Of a DNA stretch of 64,000 nucleotides, positions 35,304-44,153 are shown piece after piece; position 1 is the first letter of the stretch; every line of letters begins with the position of its first letter. Source of the DNA: JBCBCP01 sp038530575 (GTDB lineage: Bacteria; Pseudomonadota; Alphaproteobacteria; Rhodobacterales; Rhodobacteraceae). Where the stretch lies: positions 1-64,000 of the forward strand of contig JBCBCP010000012.1 in the NCBI GenBank assembly GCA_038530575.1. The letters run 5' to 3'. The notes beneath the pieces are model-generated. The model had not been told where the DNA came from. It ran no database searches and worked only from the letters and a program-made list of their open reading frames with translations. Both the position numbers and the translations under genes were made by a program.

Positions 35304-35915
35304 ATGCCTTTGAGTGCGCGGAAAGTGGAAACGGCTGGCCCCGGACGGCATGGTGACGGGCGCGGTCTGTTTCTCTACGTCAAAGCCTCTGGCGCGCGGT
35401 CTTGGGTGCTGCGGTATCAGGTGATGGGCAAGCGGCACGATCTGGGGCTTGGGGCTTATCCTAAGGTGTCCCTGGCCATGCCGCGCGACCGGGCACTACA
35501 AGCACCTCGCATGATCCAAGGGGGCGAAGACCCGATTGCCAAGAAACGGCAGGCCCACCCAAGACCCTCAAGGATGCAGCGCTCGAACTGATCGAAAGTA
35601 TACGCCCCGGCTGAAAGAACGCCAAGCACGCGGCGCAATGGGCCTCGACGCTTGAGGCTTACGTGTTCCCCAGCCTTGGTCGGATGCAGGTCGCCCGTAT
35701 CGAGACGGCGGACGTGATGGGCGTTCTGAAACCGATCTGGACCGCCAAGCCGGAAACGGCCAACCGGGTGCGCCAGCGGATTGAGGCTGTGCTGGACTAC
35801 GCCTCTGCGCTGGGTATTCGGACGGGCGACAACCCCGCGCGCTGGCGTGGGCATCTTGACCATCTGCTTCCCAAACCAACGAAGGTAAAGGCAGTCAAAC
35901 ATCACCCTGCCTTGC
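35304..35915 (+). pseudogene. int: P4-type tyrosine integrase, N-terminal two-thirds, broken
   Basis: The Arm-DNA-binding domain (MPLSARKVETAGPGRHGDGR) and core-binding domain (GRMQVARIETADVMGVLKPI, then WTAKPETANRVRQRIEAVLD) are readable. A frameshift near 35558 separates them, and TGA at 35612-35614 replaces the expected Trp codon. Homology ends after KAVKHHPALP at about 35915. The whole catalytic domain with its Arg-His-Arg-Tyr set is gone, so the protein cannot recombine DNA. It starts 1 nt after the 22-bp repeat. Confidence 0.8.
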
Positions 35916-36311
35916 CCGAGCTGAACGCAAGCGGCAGGACAGACCTGCCCAGCGGTCGGGTTCAGGCGACCATCACGGCAAACGGAATGCCAGCTTAGCC
36001 GTATTTCTAGTGTTTGAGGCGCAAAAACGGCGGCAGTGGGCGCGGCGGCTGAAGCGAGCGGGAAAAGTGCTGGAGCGCCGCGGCCCCCGGACTGCCGATC
36101 TGGAGGCCTCCATTGATGCGTTGCGCGGCGCCTCGGACGGTGCAGAACCTGATGGGCCTACCGACGATGCCCGGCGCCGCGCGACCTGGACAGCACAGCG
36201 CCAGTCCCAGAAATGGCGCGCCGGGACTGACTGTGGGCGTCCGACGTGTGAGTTGTTGCCCGCGCTTTGTTGACGTGCTAACCGTGCTTGGCTGATGTAT
36301 TTGAGAGTATC
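35916..36311. other. Unassigned spacer between integrase relic and RTX gene
   Basis: About 400 bp with no recognised gene. A GTG-started frame at 36010-36273 encodes an Arg-rich stretch of 87 residues (QKRRQWARRLKRAGKVLERR) with no family resemblance I can name. It could be a gene remnant. A TTGACG at 36270-36275 is a weak -35 candidate for the RTX gene, but no good -10 follows at normal spacing. Confidence 0.4.
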
Positions 36312-39300
36312 ATGTCCGCGACGATCAGGGACATCCTGGCAGGCTTTCAGTCAGCCAACCTAGACGCGCTCAACGCAGCAGATTTCGCTTCAATCCAGTC
36401 TTTGAGCGGTCTGACCTTTGGTCAGGATGGGCTGTTTGCAAGCCCGATTGATGTTTCGGCGTTTCTCACAAATGTCGAGTTGGTCGATAACCTGCTCTTC
36501 GCGGTCAACGACGCATCCAGCGACATAGACGCCCTGGAAGCCTATTTGTTGCAGGCAAACCCCGGTTACTTTGCACTCTACACGCAGGAGTCGGACCGCC
36601 TGCAAGCGCAGGTCAATGCAGTCTGGGACGCGACCAATCCCAGCTTGTGGGACTTCATGACAGCCGAGTTTTCGGTTTTGACCACCGCGCTGACGGGTAT
36701 TGCGACCACATTCTATTCGGCGATCGTGTCGGCCGCGGCGGCGGCGGGCACGCACCTTTTTGGTGCCGCGACGACGATCGGGACAATCCTGACCCCGGCG
36801 GCTTTGAATGATTACGCCAAGGTCGTGGGTGCGGGGACCGCTCTCGCCGTTGAGTTCGAGGACCTTTTGAGGAACGGGTTCGATTTTGTTGAAGTCCTTG
36901 AGGACTTAAACACGGCGATGCAATCGAATAATCCGCAAGATCTGGCGGATGCGATCGACGCGACGCTGGACAATATCGGCGGGTTTGTTTCGCAGGCTGA
37001 TCGGCTGGCAGATTTGCTGTCGCCGGTGCAGAAGCTGGACCCTAAGATTTCGGCGGTCCTCAAGATCGCGTCCGCGTTGAATGACTTTGGCGAAGCGCTG
37101 AACAAGGCCAAGGTACTGCAGGAGGCGGCGGACGATCCGAACCTCACGGAAACGTCGCGCAACTTTATCGACGATGTCCTGTTCTACACCCGGGTGGAGT
37201 ATCTGGAGCACGCAGCGGATGTTCTGGCGGCGATCAAGTCTGTCGCCGCGTTCCTGCCGGGCAGCACGGTAGTGGTGAGTTACCTCACCGACGCGGTTGG
37301 GGTGCTGAGCGATGTTGCCTCTGACTACAACGCGTCCCGCTGGGAGATTGACGCTGCGCGCTTTGACACGCTTTCGGGGCTGCTGAGTGTTCTGGCAGAG
37401 TATCAGGTTCTTCTTGGCGCGGCGCTGTACGAGGCCGACAGGCTGAACGGCGGCCTGTGGGGCACGGATCAGGACACGACCGGGCCGCTGGCGGATATCA
37501 CTGCTGAATACCAGAACGTTCTCGCACAGGTGGCCGCGCAGGACAGTCAGGATAGCGTGACGGTTCAGAACCTTGCCGCAGTGTTGGGCAATGTCAGCGG
37601 CGGCATCGGCGCGCAGCGGGCCGTCGTGGACTATTCCGGCTATGCCGCTCGTCCCGGTGATGACTACACGCTCTATTTCACCCCAGACGCCGCGGGGTCG
37701 GATTACATCTGGGACGGCACAACAACCGATTTCTTCAGCCTGAGCAGCTTTGAACACTACACCGTAACGGGCACCGAGGGCCGGGATTTCATTCGGACCG
37801 AAGGCGGGCGTGACGTGATCCGCGCGGGTGCGGGTGACGATTATGTCTTTGCGGGAATTGGGGCCGACCATGTCTGGCTTGGGCGCGGCGATGACGCATT
37901 CGATACGCAGGACATGGACGATCAGGTCTTTGGCGGGGCCGGCTTTGACATCCTGTACGTCAGCTGGAGCACTTTCACCACAGGCGTGACCTTGCAAACC
38001 GGCGCGACGACAGGCCAGTGGCAGGGGTTCGAAAGCTTCTCGGGTACGCTGACGCAGGGCGACGACGTTGTCATCTTCGATGGCGGTTTTCTTGAGACGA
38101 TCAGCGGCCGTGCCGGGTTTGACCAGATCACGGTAGATTATTCGGGTTTTGCCGCGCGCGGCGGGGATGAGATCACGCTGTATTTCACCCCCGATGCAGC
38201 CGGGGGCGATTACGTCTGGGACGGCACTGCACTCGACTATTTCGATATTTCGACGTTTGAGCGCTACTTCATAACGGCCACGGCCGGGCATGATTTCATC
38301 CGCACAGAAGGCGGCAATGACGTGATCCGCGCGGGGGGCGGAAATGATAGCGTGCGGGGCGGTGCGGGCCGCGATTTCGTCTGGCTGGATGCGGGCGACG
38401 ACCTGTTCGAGACGTGGGACATGGACGACCGCGCCTTTGGCGGGGTGGGCTATGACACGCTGATCGTCGACTGGCGCGGCTTTACCACCGGTGTGACGCT
38501 GGGCATCGATATGACAACGGGCCAATGGCAGGGGTTCGAGCATTACAGCGGAACCCTGACGCTTGGCGACGATGTTCTGGTCTATGAAGGCGCCTATCTG
38601 GATACGATCAGCGGCCATTCCGGCTTTGACCAGATCAGCGTGGACTATTCGGATTATGCCGCGCGCGGTGGTGACCTGTTCACCCTGTACTTCACGCCCG
38701 ATGCATCGGGGTCCGACTATATCTGGGATGGCACGGCGCTGGATTATTTCAATATTTCCAGCTTTGAACGCTACACGGTCACGGCAACGGCGGGGCACGA
38801 TTATATCCGCACCGAGGGCGGCAATGACGTGATCCGCGCCGGCGCAGGGAACGACAATGTTCAGGGGGGGCTGGGTCGCGATTTCGTGTGGCTGGACGCC
38901 GGAGATGACCTGTTCGAGACGTCAGATATGGACGACCGCGCTTTTGGGGGCACAGGCTATGATACGCTGATCGTTAGTTGGCAAGGCTTTGACACCGGCG
39001 TGACAGTCAGGAACAACGCGGGTGGTGGCCAATGGCAGGGCTTTGAAAAGATCACCGGCACGCTGACGCAGGGCGATGATGTGGTTGTTCTGAGCCGGGG
39101 GCTAATCGGGTCACTGAGCGGCTACACCGGCGAGGATCGCATCACGCTTAACTATTCGGCGTACGCCGCGCGTGGCGGCGATGGTTATACGCTTGTTTTC
39201 ACTCCCGATCAGCTTGGTTCTGACCATATCTGGACCGGCAGCGGCACCGAGACGTTCAACATCTCCAGCTTTGAGCGGTATATTCTGATTGCCACGGCAG

Positions 39301-40229
39301 GGCATGATTATGTGCGCACCGAAGGCGGGAACGATATCATCCGGCTGGGTGACGGCGATGACAACGCGAACGCGGGCGGAGGCAACGACGTCGTGCTGGG
39401 CGGAAATGGCCGCGACTCCTTAAACTTGGGCGGAGGGAACGACCGCTATATCGACACGGCCGAGGCCGGAATTGGCGGGCGCGATACCGTCAGCGGCGAA
39501 GACGGAAACGACTACATCAACACGGGCGGCGGCGACGACAGTCTGAACGGCGGCAGCGGAGACGACACGCTGCTTGGCGGCGATGGGAATGACACCGTTG
39601 AAGGTGGAAAGGGCACCGATCTGGCCAATCTGGGGAACGGCAACGACACCTACACTGACGCGCCGCAGGACGAGATGGACATCGTCAACGGCGGCAACGG
39701 TAACGACAGTATCAGCACCGGTGGTGGTGGGGACCGCATCACCGGCGGCAACGGGGCCGATACGATTGAAAGCGGCACTGGAAATGACGTGGTCCGCGGC
39801 GGGAATGGCGCTGACGATGTGGATCTGGGATCAGGCAACGACCGCTACACGGATACGGGCGAAGCCACTGCCGACGGGCAGGACACGATTAATGGCGGCG
39901 CAGGCAATGATTACATCCACGGCGGCGGCGGGGATGACCGGATCATTGCCGGCACCGGAAACGATACACTGGTTGGCGGCGGGGGCTTTGACGATTTTGT
40001 GTTTGCCGACAATTTCGGCGTCAACATCATCCGGGACTTCAACGCGAATAATGGCAACGAGAACATCGTTTTAACAGACGTGTCGGCGATTGTTGACTAT
40101 GCTGATCTGCTTGCAAACCACATGCGCCAGGCCGGGGCGAACGTCCGCATCGAAGACGGCAACGGCAACATGATCACGCTCGTCGGTGAAAACCTCGCCG
40201 ATCTGGACGAGTCGGATTTCGTGTTCTGA
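36312..40229 (+). CDS. Large RTX (hemolysin-type calcium-binding) protein with 169-residue tandem modules
   Basis: 1305 residues from the ATG at 36312; a TTG at 36288 is the alternative. Residues 1-435 are helix-rich, acidic and alanine-rich, with short hydrophobic patches (TTFYSAIVSAAAAAGTHLFG), and resemble no family I recognise. Three exact 169-residue modules begin at residues 439, 608 and 777, and a partial fourth at 946. Each has TLYFTPDA, FERY, RTEGGNDVIRAG, DMDDRAFGG and a WQGFE block. From about 1010 to 1225, GGxGxDxxx calcium-binding nonapeptides follow. The tail (GENLADLDESDFVF) fits a type I secretion signal. No secretion genes are nearby. An extracellular toxin, adhesin or surface protein is likely. 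Confidence 0.85.
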   Translation: MSATIRDILAGFQSANLDALNAADFASIQSLSGLTFGQDGLFASPIDVSAFLTNVELVDNLLFAVNDASSDIDALEAYLLQANPGYFALYTQESDRLQAQVNAVWDATNPSLWDFMTAEFSVLTTALTGIATTFYSAIVSAAAAAGTHLFGAATTIGTILTPAALNDYAKVVGAGTALAVEFEDLLRNGFDFVEVLEDLNTAMQSNNPQDLADAIDATLDNIGGFVSQADRLADLLSPVQKLDPKISAVLKIASALNDFGEALNKAKVLQEAADDPNLTETSRNFIDDVLFYTRVEYLEHAADVLAAIKSVAAFLPGSTVVVSYLTDAVGVLSDVASDYNASRWEIDAARFDTLSGLLSVLAEYQVLLGAALYEADRLNGGLWGTDQDTTGPLADITAEYQNVLAQVAAQDSQDSVTVQNLAAVLGNVSGGIGAQRAVVDYSGYAARPGDDYTLYFTPDAAGSDYIWDGTTTDFFSLSSFEHYTVTGTEGRDFIRTEGGRDVIRAGAGDDYVFAGIGADHVWLGRGDDAFDTQDMDDQVFGGAGFDILYVSWSTFTTGVTLQTGATTGQWQGFESFSGTLTQGDDVVIFDGGFLETISGRAGFDQITVDYSGFAARGGDEITLYFTPDAAGGDYVWDGTALDYFDISTFERYFITATAGHDFIRTEGGNDVIRAGGGNDSVRGGAGRDFVWLDAGDDLFETWDMDDRAFGGVGYDTLIVDWRGFTTGVTLGIDMTTGQWQGFEHYSGTLTLGDDVLVYEGAYLDTISGHSGFDQISVDYSDYAARGGDLFTLYFTPDASGSDYIWDGTALDYFNISSFERYTVTATAGHDYIRTEGGNDVIRAGAGNDNVQGGLGRDFVWLDAGDDLFETSDMDDRAFGGTGYDTLIVSWQGFDTGVTVRNNAGGGQWQGFEKITGTLTQGDDVVVLSRGLIGSLSGYTGEDRITLNYSAYAARGGDGYTLVFTPDQLGSDHIWTGSGTETFNISSFERYILIATAGHDYVRTEGGNDIIRLGDGDDNANAGGGNDVVLGGNGRDSLNLGGGNDRYIDTAEAGIGGRDTVSGEDGNDYINTGGGDDSLNGGSGDDTLLGGDGNDTVEGGKGTDLANLGNGNDTYTDAPQDEMDIVNGGNGNDSISTGGGGDRITGGNGADTIESGTGNDVVRGGNGADDVDLGSGNDRYTDTGEATADGQDTINGGAGNDYIHGGGGDDRIIAGTGNDTLVGGGGFDDFVFADNFGVNIIRDFNANNGNENIVLTDVSAIVDYADLLANHMRQAGANVRIEDGNGNMITLVGENLADLDESDFVF
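37626..39345 (+). repeat. 507-bp in-frame tandem repeat inside the RTX gene
   Basis: Copies begin at 37626, 38133 and 38640, with a partial fourth at 39147. The spacing is exactly 507 bp each time, so no indel has accumulated between copies. They encode the 169-residue modules. The sequences have diverged at many third positions, so this is not a recent assembly duplicate. Confidence 0.85.
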
Positions 40230-40322
40230 CATCGCGCCTCGGGTATTGTGCGTGTCAGGCCAGCGTCGGCTCGCCCTACGAAGGCAGAGTGTCCGGCATG
40301 GATCGATGATGAGACAGCTAGG

Positions 40323-40346
40323 CCTTGGGGCGCGCTGGCCCCAAGG
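40323..40346 (+). terminator. Strong hairpin downstream of the RTX gene
   Basis: CCTTGGGGC and GCCCCAAGG form a perfect 9-bp stem with a 6-nt loop, 93 nt after the RTX stop. No T-run follows. It probably limits read-through from either side. Terminator role is inferred. Confidence 0.45.
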
Positions 40347-40363
40347 ACGACAAGCAAACCACG

Positions 40364-40540
40364 TCAATCGACTGAAAGCACTGCCCCTGTTCTTTCCGCA
40401 GGAAGAACCGGTTTTGCCTCCAAGCCGCCGGCGGGGAGGTTGCTTAGTTCGAGCTGCCAGCCGCTTTGTTTCATTAACCCCGGAACCTTCGACAGACCCA
40501 GCCCCGAGCCCCGCCATAACGTCCACGGCACGGGAGGCCG
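40364..40540 (-). pseudogene. Sensor histidine kinase, C-terminal ATPase-domain fragment
   Basis: On the minus strand GSGLGLSKVPGLMKQSGW followed by QLELSNLPAGGLEAKPVLP ends at a TGA (40366-40364). This is the G2 box and last strand of a histidine kinase ATPase domain. The N and G1 boxes expected upstream cannot be found, and the next upstream sequence (RPPVPWTLWR) is not kinase-like. It is another truncated piece in the decayed island. Confidence 0.55.
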
Positions 40541-40684
40541 AAACCGTCCTGATCCCGCGCCTGAAACGCTAACACCAGAATCGACATTAAGGTGGGGGAC
40601 ACATGCCCCCCTTTACTTCCGGTTCTGCACCCCAACCAAACCGAACAGTTTTGACGGTCAAAATTTGAGCGGGAGACGAGGCGA

Positions 40685-41655
40685 ATGACCAAAAAAACCC
40701 AACGAGAAGAACGAACGGATCAAGCGCGATTATCTTCTCTATCGCAAGCACGCCAAGCAGTGTTCCGTCAAAACCCTGAATAGTGAAATCGCGGCGCTGG
40801 AACGCTTCGACGTTTGGAATGGGCGCAAGGACTTTACGAAGTTTCACGTTGATTGGGCCGTCGGATTTCGCGCACATTTGGACACGGCAAGAACCTTAAC
40901 GGGCCAGCCGCTGGCCAAATCCACAAGCCATGCGATCATGGCGACGATGCGCGACTTTACACTCTGGTTGTCCCAGCAAGACGGCTATCGCCGCAGGATC
41001 AAGGCGGCGGATGCAAGCTATTTCCAGCTTTCCCGCAGGGATGAAGCCGAGGCTCGCGATGATGCCTGCCGATACCCCCCGCCAAATGCGCGATAGAGCC
41101 ATCTTTGCTCTGCTGTGCCTGACGGGCATCCGCGTCGAAGCGCTCACGTCCCTTAAGTTCAAGCATGTTGATCTGGACGAAAAGTCTGTCACCCAAAACC
41201 CGCGCGAGGTGGCTACCAAGTTCGGCAAACGGATCGACACCTTTTTTGCCAAGGACTTCGCTGAAGCAGAGGCTCCGTTGCGTGACTGGATAACCCATCT
41301 CAATGAAGTAGCCCTCTATGGCCCCAGCGACCCTCTGTTTCCCGCAACGGCGCTGACGGTTCAGGCAAATTCCGGTTTCGCAGCAAATGGCTTCAAGCGT
41401 GCGCATTGGAAAACGACCGAGCCGGTGAGGAAGATCGTGAATGCGGCCTTTGGGGAGGCTGGCCTGCCACCCTTCGGCCCCCACGCGTTCCGGCACATGC
41501 TTGCTCGGCACGCTGCGAAAAACAGCACGAGCGTGGCGGAGTTCATCGCCACCGCGCAAAACCTAGGCCATAGCGATCCCCTCACAACGCTGCGCAGCTA
41601 CGGACAAATCAGCCGAGACGAGCAACGACGTATTGTTACCGGGGAAAGCGAGTGA
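40685..41655 (+). pseudogene. Tyrosine recombinase/integrase with two frame breaks
   Basis: The N-terminal core-binding part (KTLNSEIAALERFDVWNGRK, MATMRDFTLWLSQQDGY) is out of frame with the ATG at 40685 by one base in a seven-A run (40691-40697). The catalytic part begins at about 41059 in a third frame, with LTGIRVEALTSLKFKHVDLD, HAFRHMLARHAAKN and NLGHSDPLTTLRSYG holding the Arg, His-Arg, His and Tyr. A probable short deletion near 41058 joins the two. The gene ends 105 nt from tRNA-Ser, the usual place for such an integrase. It cannot make one full-length protein. Confidence 0.8.
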
Positions 41656-41685
41656 CGGAATGGGCACTTCAACTGACGGCCAAAC

Positions 41686-41707
41686 GTGGGAACAAGTGTG
41701 GGAACGC
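41686..41707 (+). repeat. 22-bp GTGGGAAC repeat, right copy
   Basis: Same orientation and 20 of 22 bases identical to 35281-35302. It lies between the right integrase pseudogene and the 3' end of tRNA-Ser. The two copies bracket about 6.4 kb holding the RTX gene. Confidence 0.55.
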
Positions 41708-41759
41708 GCACTCCAACCTTTTATTTTATCATTTATAATCAATATGCAAAAGGACTGGG

Positions 41760-41849
41760 TGGCGGAGGCTGTGGGATTCGAACCCACGGGACGCTCTCAC
41801 GCCCAACGGTTTTCAAGACCGCCGCATTCGACCACTCTGCCAAACCTCC
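41760..41849 (-). tRNA. tRNA-Ser (anticodon UGA)
   Basis: 90 nt on the minus strand with CCA encoded. The acceptor arms are GGAGGTT and AGCCTCC, with discriminator G. The anticodon loop CTTGAAA gives UGA. There is a long class II variable arm, and the T-arm is GTGGG-TTCGAAT-CCCAC. Its 3' end faces the broken integrase and the 22-bp repeat, the usual geometry for a tRNA used as an integration target. Confidence 0.95.
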
Positions 41850-42100
41850 GGTGCGCTGCCTCTAACCCGGACACGCGCGATTCGGCAATTCGACTTCGCG
41901 CGGCACACCTGATCTCGCCCCGTCTACATGTCGCATCTGTCCTGTCGCGCCTTCCGCGGTCTCACGGCCCGGTTGGAGGATCGCCGCCCACAGCAAACGC
42001 GGCGCTTGGCGTGCGACGCTTTGCGCGCTATGCTGCCAAAAAGCACCGGCCAAAGAGCCGGGCACGAGGCAATTCAGGCAATCGAGACGGCGAGGCAGGC

Positions 42101-42961
42101 ATGGCGCGCATCACCACACTTACGATCATCGGCGCACTTGCGCTTGCGGGCTGCGACGAGAGCGGGCAGTTCTCTCTCGCGAGCCTGGCGAGTGGCGGCA
42201 CTGCTGCGGATCCTGGCACCGTCAGCCGGGCGGCCACCCCGGGCGCGACGGTCGAACGCGACGTCGAGGCACCTGACGTTTTCTCCGCCACAGAAGCCGG
42301 GCTTTGGGACGGACGGCCGAGCCTAGGCGGCGTCTGGGTCGCGCACCCAGATGTCAAAGACCCCGAGCGGGTCATCATCCGCAACCAGACAAACGGCAAG
42401 TTTGTTGTGGGGGCGCTCTTTCGCCGGGAACGCGACATCCCTGGCCCGCGCTTGCAGGTGTCATCGGACGCTGCGGCAGAGCTCGGCATGCTGGCTGGCG
42501 CGCCGGTCGAGCTGGACGTGACCGCCCTGCGCAAAGAGGTCGTGACAGAAGAGCCCGAGGTGCCCCTCGTAGAGGCAGTGGCGGATCCCGCGCCGGTAAG
42601 CGAAACTCCGCTGGACCCTATTGCGGCGGCGAGTGCCGTGCTGGACGCACCCGAGCCGACGCCGGTTTCCGCCTCAGCAGCCGCGCCCACACCGCAGCCC
42701 GCCACCCCGGCAACGCGTGCAAGCACACTGGATAAACCGTTTGTTCAAATCGGTATTTTCAGCGTCGAGGCCAATGCAAACCGAACGGCGCAGCAGATGC
42801 GGAGCGCCGGGATCGTGCCCACGATCAAGACCTTCCAGAACGGCGGCAAAACCTTCCATCGCGTCATTGTCGGCCCGGCAACCAGCGCGGGTGAGCGCCG
42901 CGCGCTGCTTGACAAGATCAAGCAGGAAGGGTTCTCGGATGCGTATGCCGTAAGCAACTGA
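42101..42961 (+). CDS. SPOR-domain lipoprotein (septal peptidoglycan binding)
   Basis: 286 residues from the ATG at 42101. The open frame runs back through the tRNA gene, so that extension is not coding. The lipoprotein signal is MARITTLTIIGALALAGCDE with the lipidated Cys in LAGC. The middle is a Pro/Ala-rich linker. The C-terminal SPOR domain has KPFVQIGIFSVEANANRTAQ and later KTFHRVIVGPATSAGERRAL. SPOR domains bind denuded glycan at the division septum. It precedes a D,D-carboxypeptidase gene by 25 nt, consistent with a role in cell-wall turnover. RlpA-like architecture is likely for the middle region, with KDPERVIIRNQTNGKFVVGA. Confidence 0.82.
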   Translation: MARITTLTIIGALALAGCDESGQFSLASLASGGTAADPGTVSRAATPGATVERDVEAPDVFSATEAGLWDGRPSLGGVWVAHPDVKDPERVIIRNQTNGKFVVGALFRRERDIPGPRLQVSSDAAAELGMLAGAPVELDVTALRKEVVTEEPEVPLVEAVADPAPVSETPLDPIAAASAVLDAPEPTPVSASAAAPTPQPATPATRASTLDKPFVQIGIFSVEANANRTAQQMRSAGIVPTIKTFQNGGKTFHRVIVGPATSAGERRALLDKIKQEGFSDAYAVSN

Positions 42962-42986
42962 CGGGCCAACATTCCGGGGAGACATC

Positions 42987-44147
42987 ATGCGCCTTTTCGC
43001 TGCCATCCTGACGCTTTTCCTGACGACGCAAACCGCTGCCGCTTTTGATACGCGGGCCAAACAGGCTTTTGTGATAGACCAGACCACCGGCACTGTCCTT
43101 CTGGCCAAAAATGCAGACGTGCCGTTGCCGCCCGCGTCCATGTCGAAGTTGATGACGCTTTACATGGCGTTTGAGGCGTTGCGCGATGGCCGCCTGTCGA
43201 TGGGCGAAGAGTTGCGCGTCAGCGCGGCGGCGCAGGCCTATGGCGGCTCCACCATGTTCCTGCAAGCCGGAGAGCGGGTGACTGTAGAGGACCTGATCCG
43301 CGGCATCATTGTCCTGTCGGGCAACGATGCCTGCGTGGTGCTGGCGGAGGCGCTGTCGCCCACCGGGAGCGAGGCAGGTTTCGCCCGCATGATGACTCAG
43401 CGTGCGCAGCAGATGGGCATGACCAATTCGACCTTCACCAACTCCAACGGCTGGCCGCAGGCGGGCCACCTGATGTCGATGCGCGATCTGGCCCTGCTGG
43501 CCAGCAAGCTGATCACGGATTTTCCGGAATTCTACCCGATGTTTGCCGAACGCGAATTCCTGTTCGATGCCAAGGAAAGCTCCAACAGGTTTAATCGCAA
43601 TCCGTTGCTGGGCCTCGACATCGGGGCAGACGGCCTGAAAACCGGCCACACGCGCGAGGCAGGCTACGGGCTTGTCGGCAGCGCCCGGCAGGGCGACCGG
43701 CGGGTTATTTTCGTGATTTCTGGCCTCGATACCGCCGCTGCCCGCGCGCAGGAAAGCGAAGCGATCGTGAACTGGGCCTTCCGCCAGTTTGCCGAACGCG
43801 ACGTGCTGGCCGCTGGCACGCGTGTGGCAAGTGCAGACGTCTGGATGGGCGAGACGCCGCGCGTCGGCCTTGTCCCCGCCGAGGACGTGCGCCTGCTGCT
43901 GCCAATCCTTGCCGGCGATACGTTGGAAGCTGAGGTCGTCTACACCGGACCCGTCCGCGCCCCGGTGGCTGCTGGTGATCCGCTGGCCGAACTGGTATTG
44001 CAGCCCGAAGGCCTGCCCGAGATGCGTGTGCCGCTAGTTGCCGAAACCGATGTGCCCGAAGGTGGTTTTGTTGCCCGCATCAGCACCGTGGCACGGGTCT
44101 TGCTCGAACGGCTCCAGGACGGTCCCGCCGAGGCGCCGGCCAGTTAA
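42987..44147 (+). CDS. dacA: D-alanyl-D-alanine carboxypeptidase (PBP5/DacA family)
   Basis: 386 residues. A signal peptide (RLFAAILTLFLTTQTAAA) is followed by the serine-peptidase set: SxxK in ASMSKLMTLY, SxN in LSGNDACV and KTG in GLKTGHTREAGYG. The C-terminal 100 residues form the PBP5-type beta domain. The enzyme trims terminal D-Ala from peptidoglycan pentapeptides in the periplasm. It lies between the SPOR lipoprotein and tmk genes, an order common in Rhodobacterales as far as I know. Confidence 0.93.
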   Translation: MRLFAAILTLFLTTQTAAAFDTRAKQAFVIDQTTGTVLLAKNADVPLPPASMSKLMTLYMAFEALRDGRLSMGEELRVSAAAQAYGGSTMFLQAGERVTVEDLIRGIIVLSGNDACVVLAEALSPTGSEAGFARMMTQRAQQMGMTNSTFTNSNGWPQAGHLMSMRDLALLASKLITDFPEFYPMFAEREFLFDAKESSNRFNRNPLLGLDIGADGLKTGHTREAGYGLVGSARQGDRRVIFVISGLDTAAARAQESEAIVNWAFRQFAERDVLAAGTRVASADVWMGETPRVGLVPAEDVRLLLPILAGDTLEAEVVYTGPVRAPVAAGDPLAELVLQPEGLPEMRVPLVAETDVPEGGFVARISTVARVLLERLQDGPAEAPAS

Positions 44148-44153
44148 GTCACC

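Noticed and set aside
36010..36273. 87-codon frame between the integrase relic and the RTX gene as a real gene
   Set aside because: It has an Arg-rich composition, a GTG start without a ribosome-binding site and no recognisable family; it is kept only as part of an unassigned spacer.
36906..38798. 630-codon open frame on the minus strand across the RTX gene
   Set aside because: It is the complement of GC-rich repeats; its protein is Arg/Pro-rich with repetitive composition and no family blocks, while the plus strand encodes a clear RTX protein.
37626..39345. CRISPR array
   Set aside because: The repeats are 507 bp, contiguous and coding, without spacers; no cas genes are present anywhere in the window.
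41633..42100. N-terminal extension of the SPOR lipoprotein frame
   Set aside because: It would read through the tRNA-Ser gene; the ATG at 42101 gives a proper lipoprotein signal peptide.
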